Source of the DNA: JAVKFY01 sp040223615
Lineage (GTDB): Bacteria > Pseudomonadota > Alphaproteobacteria > GCA-2731375
Reading direction: 5' to 3'
Assembly: GCA_040223615.1 (NCBI GenBank)
Contig: JAVKFY010000081.1
Span: forward strand, 62,001-126,000
DNA: 64,000 bases
Shown: positions 18,847 to 27,348 of the stretch, in pieces
Numbering within the stretch: the stretch's first letter is position 1
How the letters are laid out: each line of letters begins with the position of its first letter
The notes under the pieces: generated by a model
Seen by the model: only the letters and a program-made list of their open reading frames with translations
Told to the model about the DNA's origin: nothing
Databases searched by the model: none
Made by a program: the position numbers and the translations under genes

Positions 18847-19937
18847 TCCCGGCATCCCTGAAAGACCCCGCGCTGCTGCGCCGCGTCGCCCTGTCACTGG
18901 GGCTGGGGCTGGGTGGCGGCTTCGTTTTCTTCGCGCTCGACCTGCCGCTGGCCTGGATGCTGGGTGCGATGAGCTTCGTCACCGTGGCCGCTATCGCCGG
19001 CGCGACGGTCGAGGTGCCGCATAAGCTGCGCGGCATCATGGTGGCGATGCTGGGCGCGCTGCTCGGCGGCGCCTTCACCCCGGAAGTGCTGGCCCAGGCC
19101 GGCGGCTGGTTCGACGCCATGGCGGTGATGGCGGTGTTCGTGGTGACCGTGACGGTCGTGGTCGCGTTCTGGATGCGCAAGGTCGGCAAGCTCGACCGCA
19201 TCACCGCCTACTGCTCGGCAACGCCGGGCGGTCTGGCGATCATGGCGATCCTGGGCGACCAGGCCGGCGGCGACGGCCGCACGATCCCGTTGATTCATTC
19301 CACCCGCATCCTCATCGTGGTGTTCACGGTCCCGCTCTATTTGCATTTCGTGCTCGGCTTCGACGTGCCGTCGACTGCCGGTTTCGACGACGGTCACGCC
19401 CATGCCACCGCCTGGGAGCTGGCGATCCTGTTCGCCTGCGCCGGCATCGGCTACGGCATCTCGCGCGTCACCGGTTCGTCCAACATCCAGCTCCTGTTGC
19501 CGATGCTGCTCAGCGCCGGCGTGCACATCGCCGGCATCGTCGAGGGCCGCGCGCCGCTTGCCCTGGTCGCACTGGCCCAGGTGGTGATGGGCACCTCGAT
19601 CGGTTGCCGCTTCGTCGGCATGACGGTGCGCCAACTTGCCAGGCCGGTGCTGCTCGCCGTCGGCTCGTCAGCCTTCATGCTGACCCTGGCGGCGCTGGTC
19701 AGCACCTGGCTGGCGGTGCCGCTGGAGGTGCAGCAGGCGGCGATGATGCTGGCGCTGGCGCCGGGCGGGCTAGCCGAGATGGCGCTGGTGGCACTGGCGA
19801 TCAATGTCGACACCGCGTTCGTGTCGACGATGCAGATCGGGCGCATCATGCTGGTGGTGGTGGCCACGCCGCTGGTGTTGCGCTGGTCCGGCCTGCTGGG
19901 CGACAAGCCGCCGAGCGGGCGCACCGAACAGCCCTGA
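18843..19937 (+). CDS. AbrB-type (PF05145) integral membrane protein
   Basis: About 364 residues if translation starts at the CTG at 18843, which overlaps the upstream stop as CTGA. The first ATG (18957) would remove the first membrane segment (LGLGLGGGFVFFALDLPLAWMLGAM), and no ATG, GTG or TTG lies between. The protein is a chain of about ten hydrophobic segments with two repeats, containing YCSATPGGLAIM in the first half and LALAPGGLAEMAL in the second, as in the AbrB/ammonia-monooxygenase-annotated membrane family. Function is not established; a transporter is likely. Despite the family name it is not a DNA-binding AbrB. Confidence 0.85.
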   Translation: MIPASLKDPALLRRVALSLGLGLGGGFVFFALDLPLAWMLGAMSFVTVAAIAGATVEVPHKLRGIMVAMLGALLGGAFTPEVLAQAGGWFDAMAVMAVFVVTVTVVVAFWMRKVGKLDRITAYCSATPGGLAIMAILGDQAGGDGRTIPLIHSTRILIVVFTVPLYLHFVLGFDVPSTAGFDDGHAHATAWELAILFACAGIGYGISRVTGSSNIQLLLPMLLSAGVHIAGIVEGRAPLALVALAQVVMGTSIGCRFVGMTVRQLARPVLLAVGSSAFMLTLAALVSTWLAVPLEVQQAAMMLALAPGGLAEMALVALAINVDTAFVSTMQIGRIMLVVVATPLVLRWSGLLGDKPPSGRTEQP

Positions 19938-20000
19938 TCCGGCCCTATTGCGGTCACATTGGCCGGACAGGGTCGCGCCGCAACTCGAAGGAGCCCCGGG

Positions 20001-22055
20001 ATGAGCGTAAGGATGCGTAAGCTTCGCCGTCTGACCGTCGTGCTGATGATGACCGTCTCGCTGCCGGCGTTGGCGCAGGATGCGAGCCTGACCCTCAAGC
20101 GGGTCCTGTTGTCGAGCGGCGGCATCGCCTATCTGGAGCACGAGGCCAGGGTCGACGGCGATGCCCGCCTGCGCCTCGACGTGCCGCTCGACCAGGTCGA
20201 CGACGTGCTGAAGAGCCTGGTGGTCTTTGACGACGAGGGCCGCGTGGCGGGCATGGTGTTGCCGGGCAAGGAACCGCTGGCCCAGGCCTTCCGCGAACTC
20301 CCCTTCGACGCCGCCGCGCTGAACGACCCGGCGACGTTGCTGGCCTCGCTGCGTGGTGCCGCCATAGAGGTGGAAGGTCCGACACCGCTGTCCGGCCAGG
20401 TGATGTCGGCGGTGCGCGAAGCGGTGACCGACCCGGACGGCCGCCTGCTGCAACAGCGCACGCGCGTTACCCTGGTCACCGCCGATGGGCTGCGGCAGTT
20501 CGTGCTTGAAGACGCCACCTCGGTATCCTTTGCCGACGAGACGCTCGCGGGCCAGGTGCGCGAAGCGCTGGCGGCGATGCTGGCGGCCGGCGCGCGCGAC
20601 CGGCGTCAGGTCACGGTGCTGAGCCGCGGCGATGGCGAGCGCGACCTGCGCGTGGGTTACGTGGTCGGCGCGCCGTTATGGAAGGCGGCCTATCGGCTCA
20701 ACCTCGACGCCGCCGACGATAGCGACGGGCAGGGGCTGCTGCAGGGCTGGGCGGTGCTGGAGAACATGACCGGGCGCGACTGGGACGACATCGACCTCAG
20801 CCTGACCAGCGGCAGTCCGGTGACCTTTCGCCAGGCGCTCTACGAGGCCTACTACGTGGACCGCCCGACCGTCCCGGTGGAGGTCTTCGGCCGCGTCCTG
20901 CCGCCGGCCGACACCGGCGCCATCGCGGCCAGAGAGGAGGAGCGCCGGCGCGACAGCGGTGGTGCGATGCAGCGCCTTGGCGGCGCCCGCGCGGCCAAGG
21001 AGGCGGTCGCCAGCATGGCCGATCGGATGCTCGCCGCGCCGCCGCCCGCGCCTGCCATGGCCGAGGGCGCGATCGCGGCGGAGACCGAGGAGGCCGCGAC
21101 CCAGGTGTTGTTCCGCGTGCCCGAACCGGTCAGCGTGAAGGCCGGTGACAGCCTTTCCATACCCCTGATCGACCGCGAGGTCAGCGCTGCGCCGGTGAGC
21201 CTGTACCAGCCGGCGACCCAGGAACGTCATCCGCTGGCCGCGGTACTGCTGAAGAACGAAAGCGACAGCGCCTTGCCGCCGGGCGTGCTGACCCTGTACC
21301 AGGGCGGCAGGGCGGGCGCGGCTTTCCTGGGCGATGCGCGGCTCGGCCCGCTGCCGGCGGGCGAGGAGAGGTTGCTCAGCTTCGCCGTCGACACCAAGAC
21401 CAAGGTCGACCGCGAGGTGCGTAGCACCAACACCTTGCTGCGCGGTTCGATCGCGCGCGGTGTGTTGCGGCTGATGCGCAGCCAGCGCCAGATCACCACC
21501 TACACCGTCGCCGCGCCGGCCAAGGAACCGCGCCGGCTGATCATCGAGCATCGTCGCCTGAGTGGCTGGGAGATGACCGAGCCGAGCGGCGCGGTGGAGA
21601 AAACCGACGCCAGCTATCGACTGCCGCTGATGCTGCAGGCCGGCGAGACCCGCAAGCTCGACGTCACCCTTGAGCGTCAGATCGGCGAGCGCTTGCGCAT
21701 CCTCGACCTCAACGACGACCAGATCGGGTTCTTCGCCGCCGCCCGCGAGCTCACGCCGGAACTGCGCCAGGCGTTCGTCCGCCTGGCCGAGCTGAAGCGC
21801 GCGGTCGATGCGCCTGGCGACGAACTGGCCCGGCTGGAGGCCGAGCGCGAGGCGATCTTCACCGACCAGCGCCGCATCCGCGACAACCTGGGCCGGTTGC
21901 AACGCGGCACCGACCTGCACCAGCGCTACCTCGCCAAGCTGGAGGCGCAGGAAACCCGGCTGGAGGACATCGCCGAGGCCATCGAGGCCGCGCAGACGCG
22001 CCAGCAGGCCGCGCGCGATGCGTTGACGGCCTACGTCGATGGCCTGAAACTCTAG
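20001..22055 (+). CDS. Exported DUF4139-domain protein of unknown function
   Basis: 684 residues from the ATG at 20001, chosen because GAAGGAG (19987-19993) sits seven bases upstream and the following MRKLRRLTVVLMMTVSLPALAQD is a cleavable signal peptide. The middle and C-terminal parts match DUF4139 (EDVT-type strand-rich repeats; RVGYVVGAPLWKAAYRL, LTSGSPVTFRQAL). The last 100 residues are strongly helical and charged (LARLEAEREAIFTDQRRIRD), a probable coiled coil. An Ala/Glu-rich low-complexity linker lies around residues 310-370. Likely periplasmic or outer-membrane associated; no enzymatic motif is evident. Confidence 0.8.
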   Translation: MSVRMRKLRRLTVVLMMTVSLPALAQDASLTLKRVLLSSGGIAYLEHEARVDGDARLRLDVPLDQVDDVLKSLVVFDDEGRVAGMVLPGKEPLAQAFRELPFDAAALNDPATLLASLRGAAIEVEGPTPLSGQVMSAVREAVTDPDGRLLQQRTRVTLVTADGLRQFVLEDATSVSFADETLAGQVREALAAMLAAGARDRRQVTVLSRGDGERDLRVGYVVGAPLWKAAYRLNLDAADDSDGQGLLQGWAVLENMTGRDWDDIDLSLTSGSPVTFRQALYEAYYVDRPTVPVEVFGRVLPPADTGAIAAREEERRRDSGGAMQRLGGARAAKEAVASMADRMLAAPPPAPAMAEGAIAAETEEAATQVLFRVPEPVSVKAGDSLSIPLIDREVSAAPVSLYQPATQERHPLAAVLLKNESDSALPPGVLTLYQGGRAGAAFLGDARLGPLPAGEERLLSFAVDTKTKVDREVRSTNTLLRGSIARGVLRLMRSQRQITTYTVAAPAKEPRRLIIEHRRLSGWEMTEPSGAVEKTDASYRLPLMLQAGETRKLDVTLERQIGERLRILDLNDDQIGFFAAARELTPELRQAFVRLAELKRAVDAPGDELARLEAEREAIFTDQRRIRDNLGRLQRGTDLHQRYLAKLEAQETRLEDIAEAIEAAQTRQQAARDALTAYVDGLKL

Positions 22056-22093
22056 CCTCGCGGGTCCGCCCGTCGCGGACCGGAGGCAATCCA

Positions 22094-22594
22094 TTGGCAA
22101 CGACCCAGATACGTCCGGCGACGCCAGACGACGCCGCCACGGTCGTGCGTCTGATCAAGGCGTTGGCGGTCTACGAGAACGAGCCGGAGTCGGTCGTCGA
22201 GATGACCGAGGCGAACTTCCGCGCGCACGGGTTCGGCGAACGTCCGTACTTTGAATGCCTGCTGGCCGAACTCGACGGCGAGGCCGTCGGTTTCGCTCTC
22301 TACTTCCACAACTACTCGACCTGGACCGGCAAGCCCGGCATCTACCTGGAAGACCTGTTCGTTGACGAACGGGCGCGCGGCCACGGGCTCGGCCGGGCGT
22401 TGGTGGAAGAGCTGGCCCGCATCGCGCAGGCCCGCGATTGTGGCCGGCTCGACCTGTCGGTGCTGCACTGGAACCAGACGCGCGACTTCTATCACCGTAT
22501 TGGCATGAAACACATGGCCGATTGGCTGCCCTATCGGCTCGATCGGGCCGGCATGGCCACGCTGGCCGCGAACCGGGAAGGAAAGACAACATGA
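22094..22594 (+). CDS. GNAT family N-acetyltransferase
   Basis: 166 residues from a TTG with GGAGG (22082-22086) seven bases upstream. The acetyl-CoA loop is in LFVDERARGHGLGRALVEEL (R/Q-x-x-G-x-G/A type), and WNQTRDFYHRIGM is the C-terminal strand-helix of diamine/spermidine-type GNATs (YFHNYSTWTGKPGIYLEDLFV is also typical of that subgroup). The substrate is not known. Its stop overlaps the start of the quinone reductase as ATGA. Confidence 0.88.
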   Translation: MATTQIRPATPDDAATVVRLIKALAVYENEPESVVEMTEANFRAHGFGERPYFECLLAELDGEAVGFALYFHNYSTWTGKPGIYLEDLFVDERARGHGLGRALVEELARIAQARDCGRLDLSVLHWNQTRDFYHRIGMKHMADWLPYRLDRAGMATLAANREGKTT

Positions 22595-23577
22595 AAGCCG
22601 TCATGGTCGACCGCAGCCGCAACGAGCCCGGCTTCAAGATCGGCGATATCCCGGAGCCGGCGACCGGCCCCGGCCAGGTGAAGATCAAGGTCAGGGCCGG
22701 CGGCCTGAACCGCGCCGACCTGCTGCGCATCGCCGGCAGCTATCCGTCCGCGCCCGGCGCCAATGCCGACGTGATGGGCATGGAGTTCGCCGGCGAGGTG
22801 GTCGAGGTCGGCGACGGCGTCGATGGCTACAAGCCCGGCGACCGGATCATGGGTAACGGCCCTGCGGCGATGGCGGAGTATGTCGTCACGCCGGCGCAGC
22901 TCACCCTGCCGGCGCCGGCGAATCTGTCGTGGGCCGAGGCCGGTGCGCTGCCGGTGGTGCTGCTGACCGGGCACAATTCGGTGGTCACGGTCGGCGGCTT
23001 GCAGGCCGGCGAGGCGGTGCTGGTGCACGCGATCACCTCCGGTGCCGGTATGGCGGCGGCGCAGATCGCGGCGGAGAAGGGCGCGGCGAAAATCTTCGGC
23101 ACCTCGGGTTCGCCGGACAAGATGGCGAAGCTGAAGGAACTCGGCCTCGATTTCGTGCCGATCAACCACAAGACCGACGACCTGGCCGCCATCGTCATGC
23201 AGGAGACGAACGACGCGGGCGTGCCGCTGGTGATTGACCAGGTCGGCGCCAGCGCGTTCGACGCCAACATGCGGGCGATGAGCCTGCTCGGCCGGCTGGT
23301 GCAGGTCGGCCGGCTCGGCGGCGCCAAGGCCGAGATCGACCTCGACTTCCTGGCCCTGCGCCGGATCAGCCTGATCGGCGTGACCTTCCGCACCCGCTCG
23401 GTGGCGGAGAAGGTCGAGATCATCCGCCTGTGCCTGGATGACATGGGCGAGGCGATGGCCGCCGGCCGCCTCACGCCGCACATCGACCGGGCCTTTCCAA
23501 TGGCCGAGGCTGGCGCCGCCTACGCCCACCTCGCCGCCAACGCCCACGTCGGCAAGATCGTGGTCGAGATCGACTGA
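22591..23577 (+). CDS. Zinc-independent alcohol dehydrogenase / quinone oxidoreductase (MDR family)
   Basis: 328 residues, the normal length for this family, from an ATG in an ATGA overlap. The N-terminal GroES-like domain includes AGGLNRADLLRIAGSYP and GMEFAGEVVEVG; the Rossmann domain has AITSGAGMAAAQIAAEKGAAKIFGTSGS, with the NADPH-binding glycines slightly altered. The catalytic zinc ligands of alcohol dehydrogenases are absent, as in NADPH:quinone reductases of the QOR/PIG3 type. It probably reduces quinones or enones in the cytoplasm. Confidence 0.87.
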   Translation: MKAVMVDRSRNEPGFKIGDIPEPATGPGQVKIKVRAGGLNRADLLRIAGSYPSAPGANADVMGMEFAGEVVEVGDGVDGYKPGDRIMGNGPAAMAEYVVTPAQLTLPAPANLSWAEAGALPVVLLTGHNSVVTVGGLQAGEAVLVHAITSGAGMAAAQIAAEKGAAKIFGTSGSPDKMAKLKELGLDFVPINHKTDDLAAIVMQETNDAGVPLVIDQVGASAFDANMRAMSLLGRLVQVGRLGGAKAEIDLDFLALRRISLIGVTFRTRSVAEKVEIIRLCLDDMGEAMAAGRLTPHIDRAFPMAEAGAAYAHLAANAHVGKIVVEID

Positions 23578-23623
23578 TCTGATTTCGCGCCGGGGGCCGA
23601 CGGCCTGCGTCGGCGATCGAACA

Positions 23624-23657
23624 AGAAAAAGGGCCGCCGGTTTTCGCCGGCGGCCCC
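23624..23657 (-). terminator. Intrinsic terminator of the peptide-type binding protein gene
   Basis: A 10-bp perfect GC stem, GGGCCGCCGG (23631-23640) with CCGGCGGCCC (23647-23656), has a 6-base loop. On the minus strand it is followed by TTTTTCTT. It lies 24 bases past the stop of the minus-strand gene ending at 23681. On the plus strand the T-tract is missing, so it serves the leftward gene. Confidence 0.85.
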
Positions 23658-23680
23658 TGTAGATCAGACGCGGATCGCGT

Positions 23681-25291
23681 CTACTTCAGCTTGATGTTCC
23701 AGTACACCGGAACCGGGGTCTCCAGAACACCGTCGATCTTGGTCTTGTCGAAGGCGATCGGGCTGAAGTACTGGCCCAGTGGCACGTAGGTGACCAGGTC
23801 ATTGGCCCGCTCCTGGATCGCCACGGCGATCTCCTTCTGCTTCGCCGGGTCGGTTTCCGAGGCGAAGGCGGAGCGCATGTCCTCCAGCTTCTGATCGGTC
23901 GGCCAGCCGAACCAGGCTTTCTCCTTGCCGCCGCCGCTGACGCCGATGTTGACCACCGGGTTCATCAGGTCGGGTCCGATCCACGACGTATGGAAGATGT
24001 TCCAGCCGCCTTCCTTCGGGTCCTTCTGCTCGGCGCGACGCGAGGTCAGGGTCGACCAGTCCATCGCCTGCAGGTCGACATCGATGCCGGCCTCGCGCAG
24101 CAGTTGCGCGGTGACGGCGCTGAACGCGTTCAGCGTGGCTATGTCGGTCGGCTGCATCAGGACGATCTTCTCGCCGTTATAGCCGGCTTCCTTCAGCAGC
24201 TTCTTCGCCAGATCGATGTCCTTCTTCATGATCCGCGAGGTATTGACGTCGGTCTCCAGCGGCGCGCCGCAGATGAACGTCGCCCCGCAGGTCCGGAAGA
24301 ACTCCGGGTTGCCGACCGCGGCCAGCATGTAGTCCTGCTGGTCGACCAGCGCCTGGATCGCCTGACGTGCCTTGACGTTGTCGAACGGCGGCCACAGATG
24401 GTTCAGGCGTAGCCAGCCCTGGCTGCCCATCTTGTTGATGACCTTGACCTCAACGTTGTCAGCCGCCTGCAGGTTCGGCACCAGGTCGATCTGCGGCGCC
24501 TCGAAGTAGTGCACTTCGCCGGAGATCAACGCGTTCATCGCGGTGGTCTGGTCCGGAATGTACAGCCACTCCAGCCGGTCGAAATGCACCACCTTGCCGC
24601 CGGCGACGCCGCTTGGCGGCTCGTCACGCGGCACGTAGTCCATGAACTTGGTGTAGACGACCTTGGAACCCGGGACCCATTCGTCCTTCTGGAACACGAA
24701 CGGGCCAGAGCCGACGGTCTCGGCCACCTGCTCGAACGGATCGGTCGCCGCCATCTCCTTCTTCATCATGAAGGGGACGTTGGAGCTGATCTTGCCGATC
24801 GAGTCGATGACCAGGCCGTAGGGGGCCTTCAGCTTCATCACGAAGGTCTTGTCGTCCGACGCCGTCAGGCTGTCGACCACCTCGAACAATTTCTGGCCGA
24901 GACCATCGCGCTTGCCCCAGCGTTCCAGCGAGGCGACGCAGTCCTCCGCCGTCACCGGCTCGCCATCGTGCCAGCGCAGGCCGTCACGCAGCGTGAAGGT
25001 GTATTGCAGACCGTCGTCGCTGACATTGTAGGTGTCGACCATCTGCGGCTTGACCACGAGGTTCGCGTCCATTGAGAACAGAACGTCGTAGACGTTGTAG
25101 GCGTGGTTGCGCGTTATGTAGGCCGTGGTCCAGATCGGGTCGATATTCTTCAGATCGGCATGGGGCACGGTCTTCATGACCTTGCCGCCGCTATGGGCGG
25201 CGCCGTGCGCCACACCGGCCCACATAGCCGCGCCGGCGATCATGGCCAGCGCGGTCGCGGTGCGCTTCAGTCCAGTTGCGTTTTGTGTCAT
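23681..25291 (-). CDS. ABC transporter substrate-binding protein, peptide/nickel type (SBP_bac_5)
   Basis: 536 residues from the ATG at 25291, preceded by a GAGGGAG-type binding site; the frame continues upstream but with non-coding-like sequence. A signal peptide (LKRTATALAMIAGAAMWAGVAHGAAH) precedes the family-5 fold, with NIDPIWTTAYITRNHAYNVYD near the start and LRDGLRWHDGEPVTAEDC near residue 115. It should deliver an oligopeptide or similar solute to an inner-membrane ABC permease. No permease or ATPase gene flanks it, and a strong terminator follows directly, so it is an orphan binding protein in this window. Confidence 0.93.
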   Translation of the reverse strand: MTQNATGLKRTATALAMIAGAAMWAGVAHGAAHSGGKVMKTVPHADLKNIDPIWTTAYITRNHAYNVYDVLFSMDANLVVKPQMVDTYNVSDDGLQYTFTLRDGLRWHDGEPVTAEDCVASLERWGKRDGLGQKLFEVVDSLTASDDKTFVMKLKAPYGLVIDSIGKISSNVPFMMKKEMAATDPFEQVAETVGSGPFVFQKDEWVPGSKVVYTKFMDYVPRDEPPSGVAGGKVVHFDRLEWLYIPDQTTAMNALISGEVHYFEAPQIDLVPNLQAADNVEVKVINKMGSQGWLRLNHLWPPFDNVKARQAIQALVDQQDYMLAAVGNPEFFRTCGATFICGAPLETDVNTSRIMKKDIDLAKKLLKEAGYNGEKIVLMQPTDIATLNAFSAVTAQLLREAGIDVDLQAMDWSTLTSRRAEQKDPKEGGWNIFHTSWIGPDLMNPVVNIGVSGGGKEKAWFGWPTDQKLEDMRSAFASETDPAKQKEIAVAIQERANDLVTYVPLGQYFSPIAFDKTKIDGVLETPVPVYWNIKLK

Positions 25292-25354
25292 CACTCCCTC
25301 ATCTCCCTGTTTTCGGGAACGGGCCGCCAGTGGCGACCGTGGCGATGGCTTCTC

Positions 25355-25368
25355 CCTCCGTACGGAGG
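25355..25368. promoter_or_regulatory. Perfect 14-bp palindrome between divergent genes
   Basis: CCTCCGTACGGAGG is a perfect palindrome in the 122-base gap between the leftward binding-protein gene and the rightward PhyH gene, about 64 bases from the first and 46 from the second start. It could be an operator for either or both. The GC-rich background means chance cannot be excluded. Confidence 0.4.
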
Positions 25369-25413
25369 CCTGTCGTTGAGGCCGAGGAGCAGTGTAGCGG
25401 GTAGGTCGGGTAT

Positions 25414-26235
25414 ATGACAAAGCCTGGAATCGAAGATGACACGGTGGCCGCGTTCCGGCGCGACGGCGCGGTCTGCCTGCGCGGCGTGTTCGGGCTCGAC
25501 TGGATCGAGGCGTTGCGCCAGGCGGTGGACGCCAACCGCGCCGCGCCAGGGCCGATGGCGCGCTACAACACGCCCGCGGGCCAGCCCGGCGAGTTCTTCG
25601 TCGATTTTCAGCTCTGGCAGCGCCACGACGCCTGCCGCCGCTTCGTCACCGACAGCCCGGCCGCCGAGATCGCCGCGCGGATGCTGGGCGCCAAGACCAT
25701 CAGCTTCTATCATGACCACCTGCTGGTGAAGGAGCCGGGCACCCGGGAGCGCACGCCTTGGCACCACGACCAGCCGTATTATCCAGTCGAGGGCGAGCAG
25801 GTCGGGTCGATCTGGTTGCCGCTCGATCCGGTCGCGGAATCGACCTGCGTGGAGTACATCGCCGGCTCGCATCGCTGGGGTCGCTGGTTCGCGCCGCAAT
25901 ATTTCAACCGCGGCAACACCAGCCTGGAGGCGGAGGACCCGCGCTTCGAGCCGATCCCGGATTTCGACGCCGAACGCGGCGCGCACCGCTTGCTGCGCTG
26001 GTCGCTTGAGCCTGGCGACTGCATCTTCTTCCATGCCCTCGCGGTGCATGGCGCGCCGGGAAACCAGGCGGCCGACCGGCGCCGGCGCGCCTACGCGACG
26101 CGCTGGCTGGGCGAGGACGCGCGCTACGCCAGCCGGCCGGGTCGGATCTCGCCGCCGCTGGAGGGCCACGGCCTGCGGCCGGGCGATGAAATGACCTGCG
26201 CCATGTTCCCGCGGGTCTGGCCGCGCGCCGCCTGA
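25414..26235 (+). CDS. Phytanoyl-CoA dioxygenase (PhyH) family protein
   Basis: 273 residues. The Fe(II) facial triad is visible as HHD in PWHHDQPYYPVEG and a distal histidine in HALAVHGAPGN; the 2-oxoglutarate-binding arginine lies in RRRRAYATRW. These features mark an intact Fe(II)/2-oxoglutarate-dependent hydroxylase. The substrate is unknown; bacterial members hydroxylate fatty acyl, amino acid or secondary-metabolite substrates. The next gene begins one base after the stop, so the two are probably co-transcribed. Confidence 0.88.
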   Translation: MTKPGIEDDTVAAFRRDGAVCLRGVFGLDWIEALRQAVDANRAAPGPMARYNTPAGQPGEFFVDFQLWQRHDACRRFVTDSPAAEIAARMLGAKTISFYHDHLLVKEPGTRERTPWHHDQPYYPVEGEQVGSIWLPLDPVAESTCVEYIAGSHRWGRWFAPQYFNRGNTSLEAEDPRFEPIPDFDAERGAHRLLRWSLEPGDCIFFHALAVHGAPGNQAADRRRRAYATRWLGEDARYASRPGRISPPLEGHGLRPGDEMTCAMFPRVWPRAA

Positions 26236-26236
26236 G

Positions 26237-26734
26237 ATGCAGGCGGTCTGGCTTGCCATCGTCCACACGCCGCTGTGGGTGTGGCCGCTGATTGCCTTCT
26301 CGCTCTGGCTCGGTGCGCGCGAGCTGCGCCCGCACACGGTGCCGGCCGGCACGCTCTACATCCTGCCGGCGATGGTCGTGATCCTGGCGCTGGTCTACAT
26401 GCTGGCCGGCGCGGCGCCGAAGCCGCTGGCCTACGTGCTGTGGCTGGCGGCGGCGGCGCCGTTCGCGGCGTTGGGTTGGGTCGTCTCGGCGAAGCCGCTC
26501 GCGATTCACAAGGACCAACGCACGATCGATCTGCCGCGCCGCGTGGTGCCGCTGGCGCTGATCGTCGCCATTATCTGCCTGCGCTATGCCTTCGGGTACA
26601 TCTACGGCCGCTGGCCGGACCTCAAGCCCGACCCGACCTACGCGCTGGTGCAGGTCGCCATCGGCGCCGCCATCGCCGGCGTGGCGCTGGGCTACTACGG
26701 CCGGCTACTGCGCCGCTTCCATACCGCCGGGTAG
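26237..26734 (+). CDS. Small integral membrane protein, DUF6622-like
   Basis: 165 residues with about four to five hydrophobic helices (residues 7-24, 40-57, 63-83, 105-122, 138-155) and a short basic loop HKDQRTIDLPRR in the middle. This resembles small DUF6622-type membrane proteins of Proteobacteria. Function unknown. Its 3' end overlaps the leftward DUF899 gene by 30 bases, a convergent overlap in which both C-termini are coded. Confidence 0.65.
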   Translation: MQAVWLAIVHTPLWVWPLIAFSLWLGARELRPHTVPAGTLYILPAMVVILALVYMLAGAAPKPLAYVLWLAAAAPFAALGWVVSAKPLAIHKDQRTIDLPRRVVPLALIVAIICLRYAFGYIYGRWPDLKPDPTYALVQVAIGAAIAGVALGYYGRLLRRFHTAG

Positions 26735-27259
26735 CAGTTCGGCGAAGGCCCATACCGAGCAGAACTTGTCGCCCGGTCCGAACATCGTCGACGTGCGCCG
26801 GCTGATCTTGCCGTCGGCGTCCTTCACGAAAATCGAGGCGCCCGGCATCGGCTGACCGTCATGCTCGAATCCCATGTCGGCGAACAGCGTGGTGCCTTCG
26901 GCGGAGACCATCGGGAAGGTCCAGCCGCGCTTCGCCTTGCCCTTGGCCTGCGCGGCGATCGGGTCGGGGCTGGCGACGACGAAGGCGGCACGCTCCTGCA
27001 GGTGCGGCAGCACGCCGTTGAAGCCGTCCGTCCACATCGTGCAGTAGTCGCAGGAGAAACCCATGTTGTGCACCAGGATCAGCGCGTCCTGGTCGCCGAA
27101 CAGGTCTTCCAGTCCGACCTCGCCGCCGTCGTGGGTCTTCAGGCGGTAGTCGCCGATCGCCGGCTGCGGCAGCGAGGCCATCAGTTCCACCATCTCCGCC
27201 TGCAACTGCACGAGTTGCTGGTACTTGGCCTGTAGCTCGGCCATCGGGTCGCCGGCCAT
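26705..27259 (-). CDS. DUF899 family thioredoxin-like protein
   Basis: 184 residues. A helical N-terminus precedes a thioredoxin-like core with HNMGFSCDYCTMWTDGFNG, a CxxC redox motif, and later VVASPDPIAAQAKGKAKRGWTFPMVSAEG. This fits DUF899 proteins, which are cytoplasmic thioredoxin-fold proteins of unknown substrate. It is a single gene convergent with the membrane-protein gene and divergent from the maiA-like gene. Confidence 0.85.
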   Translation of the reverse strand: MAGDPMAELQAKYQQLVQLQAEMVELMASLPQPAIGDYRLKTHDGGEVGLEDLFGDQDALILVHNMGFSCDYCTMWTDGFNGVLPHLQERAAFVVASPDPIAAQAKGKAKRGWTFPMVSAEGTTLFADMGFEHDGQPMPGASIFVKDADGKISRRTSTMFGPGDKFCSVWAFAELLPGGMEAAQ

Positions 27260-27348
27260 GGTCCGATCCTCCGTTCGGTTGAAGCGATTGCGCCGACCGT
27301 GCCACGCTCGCCCCGTCGGCGTCGATCACATAGCCGCGAGGTTCTCCC

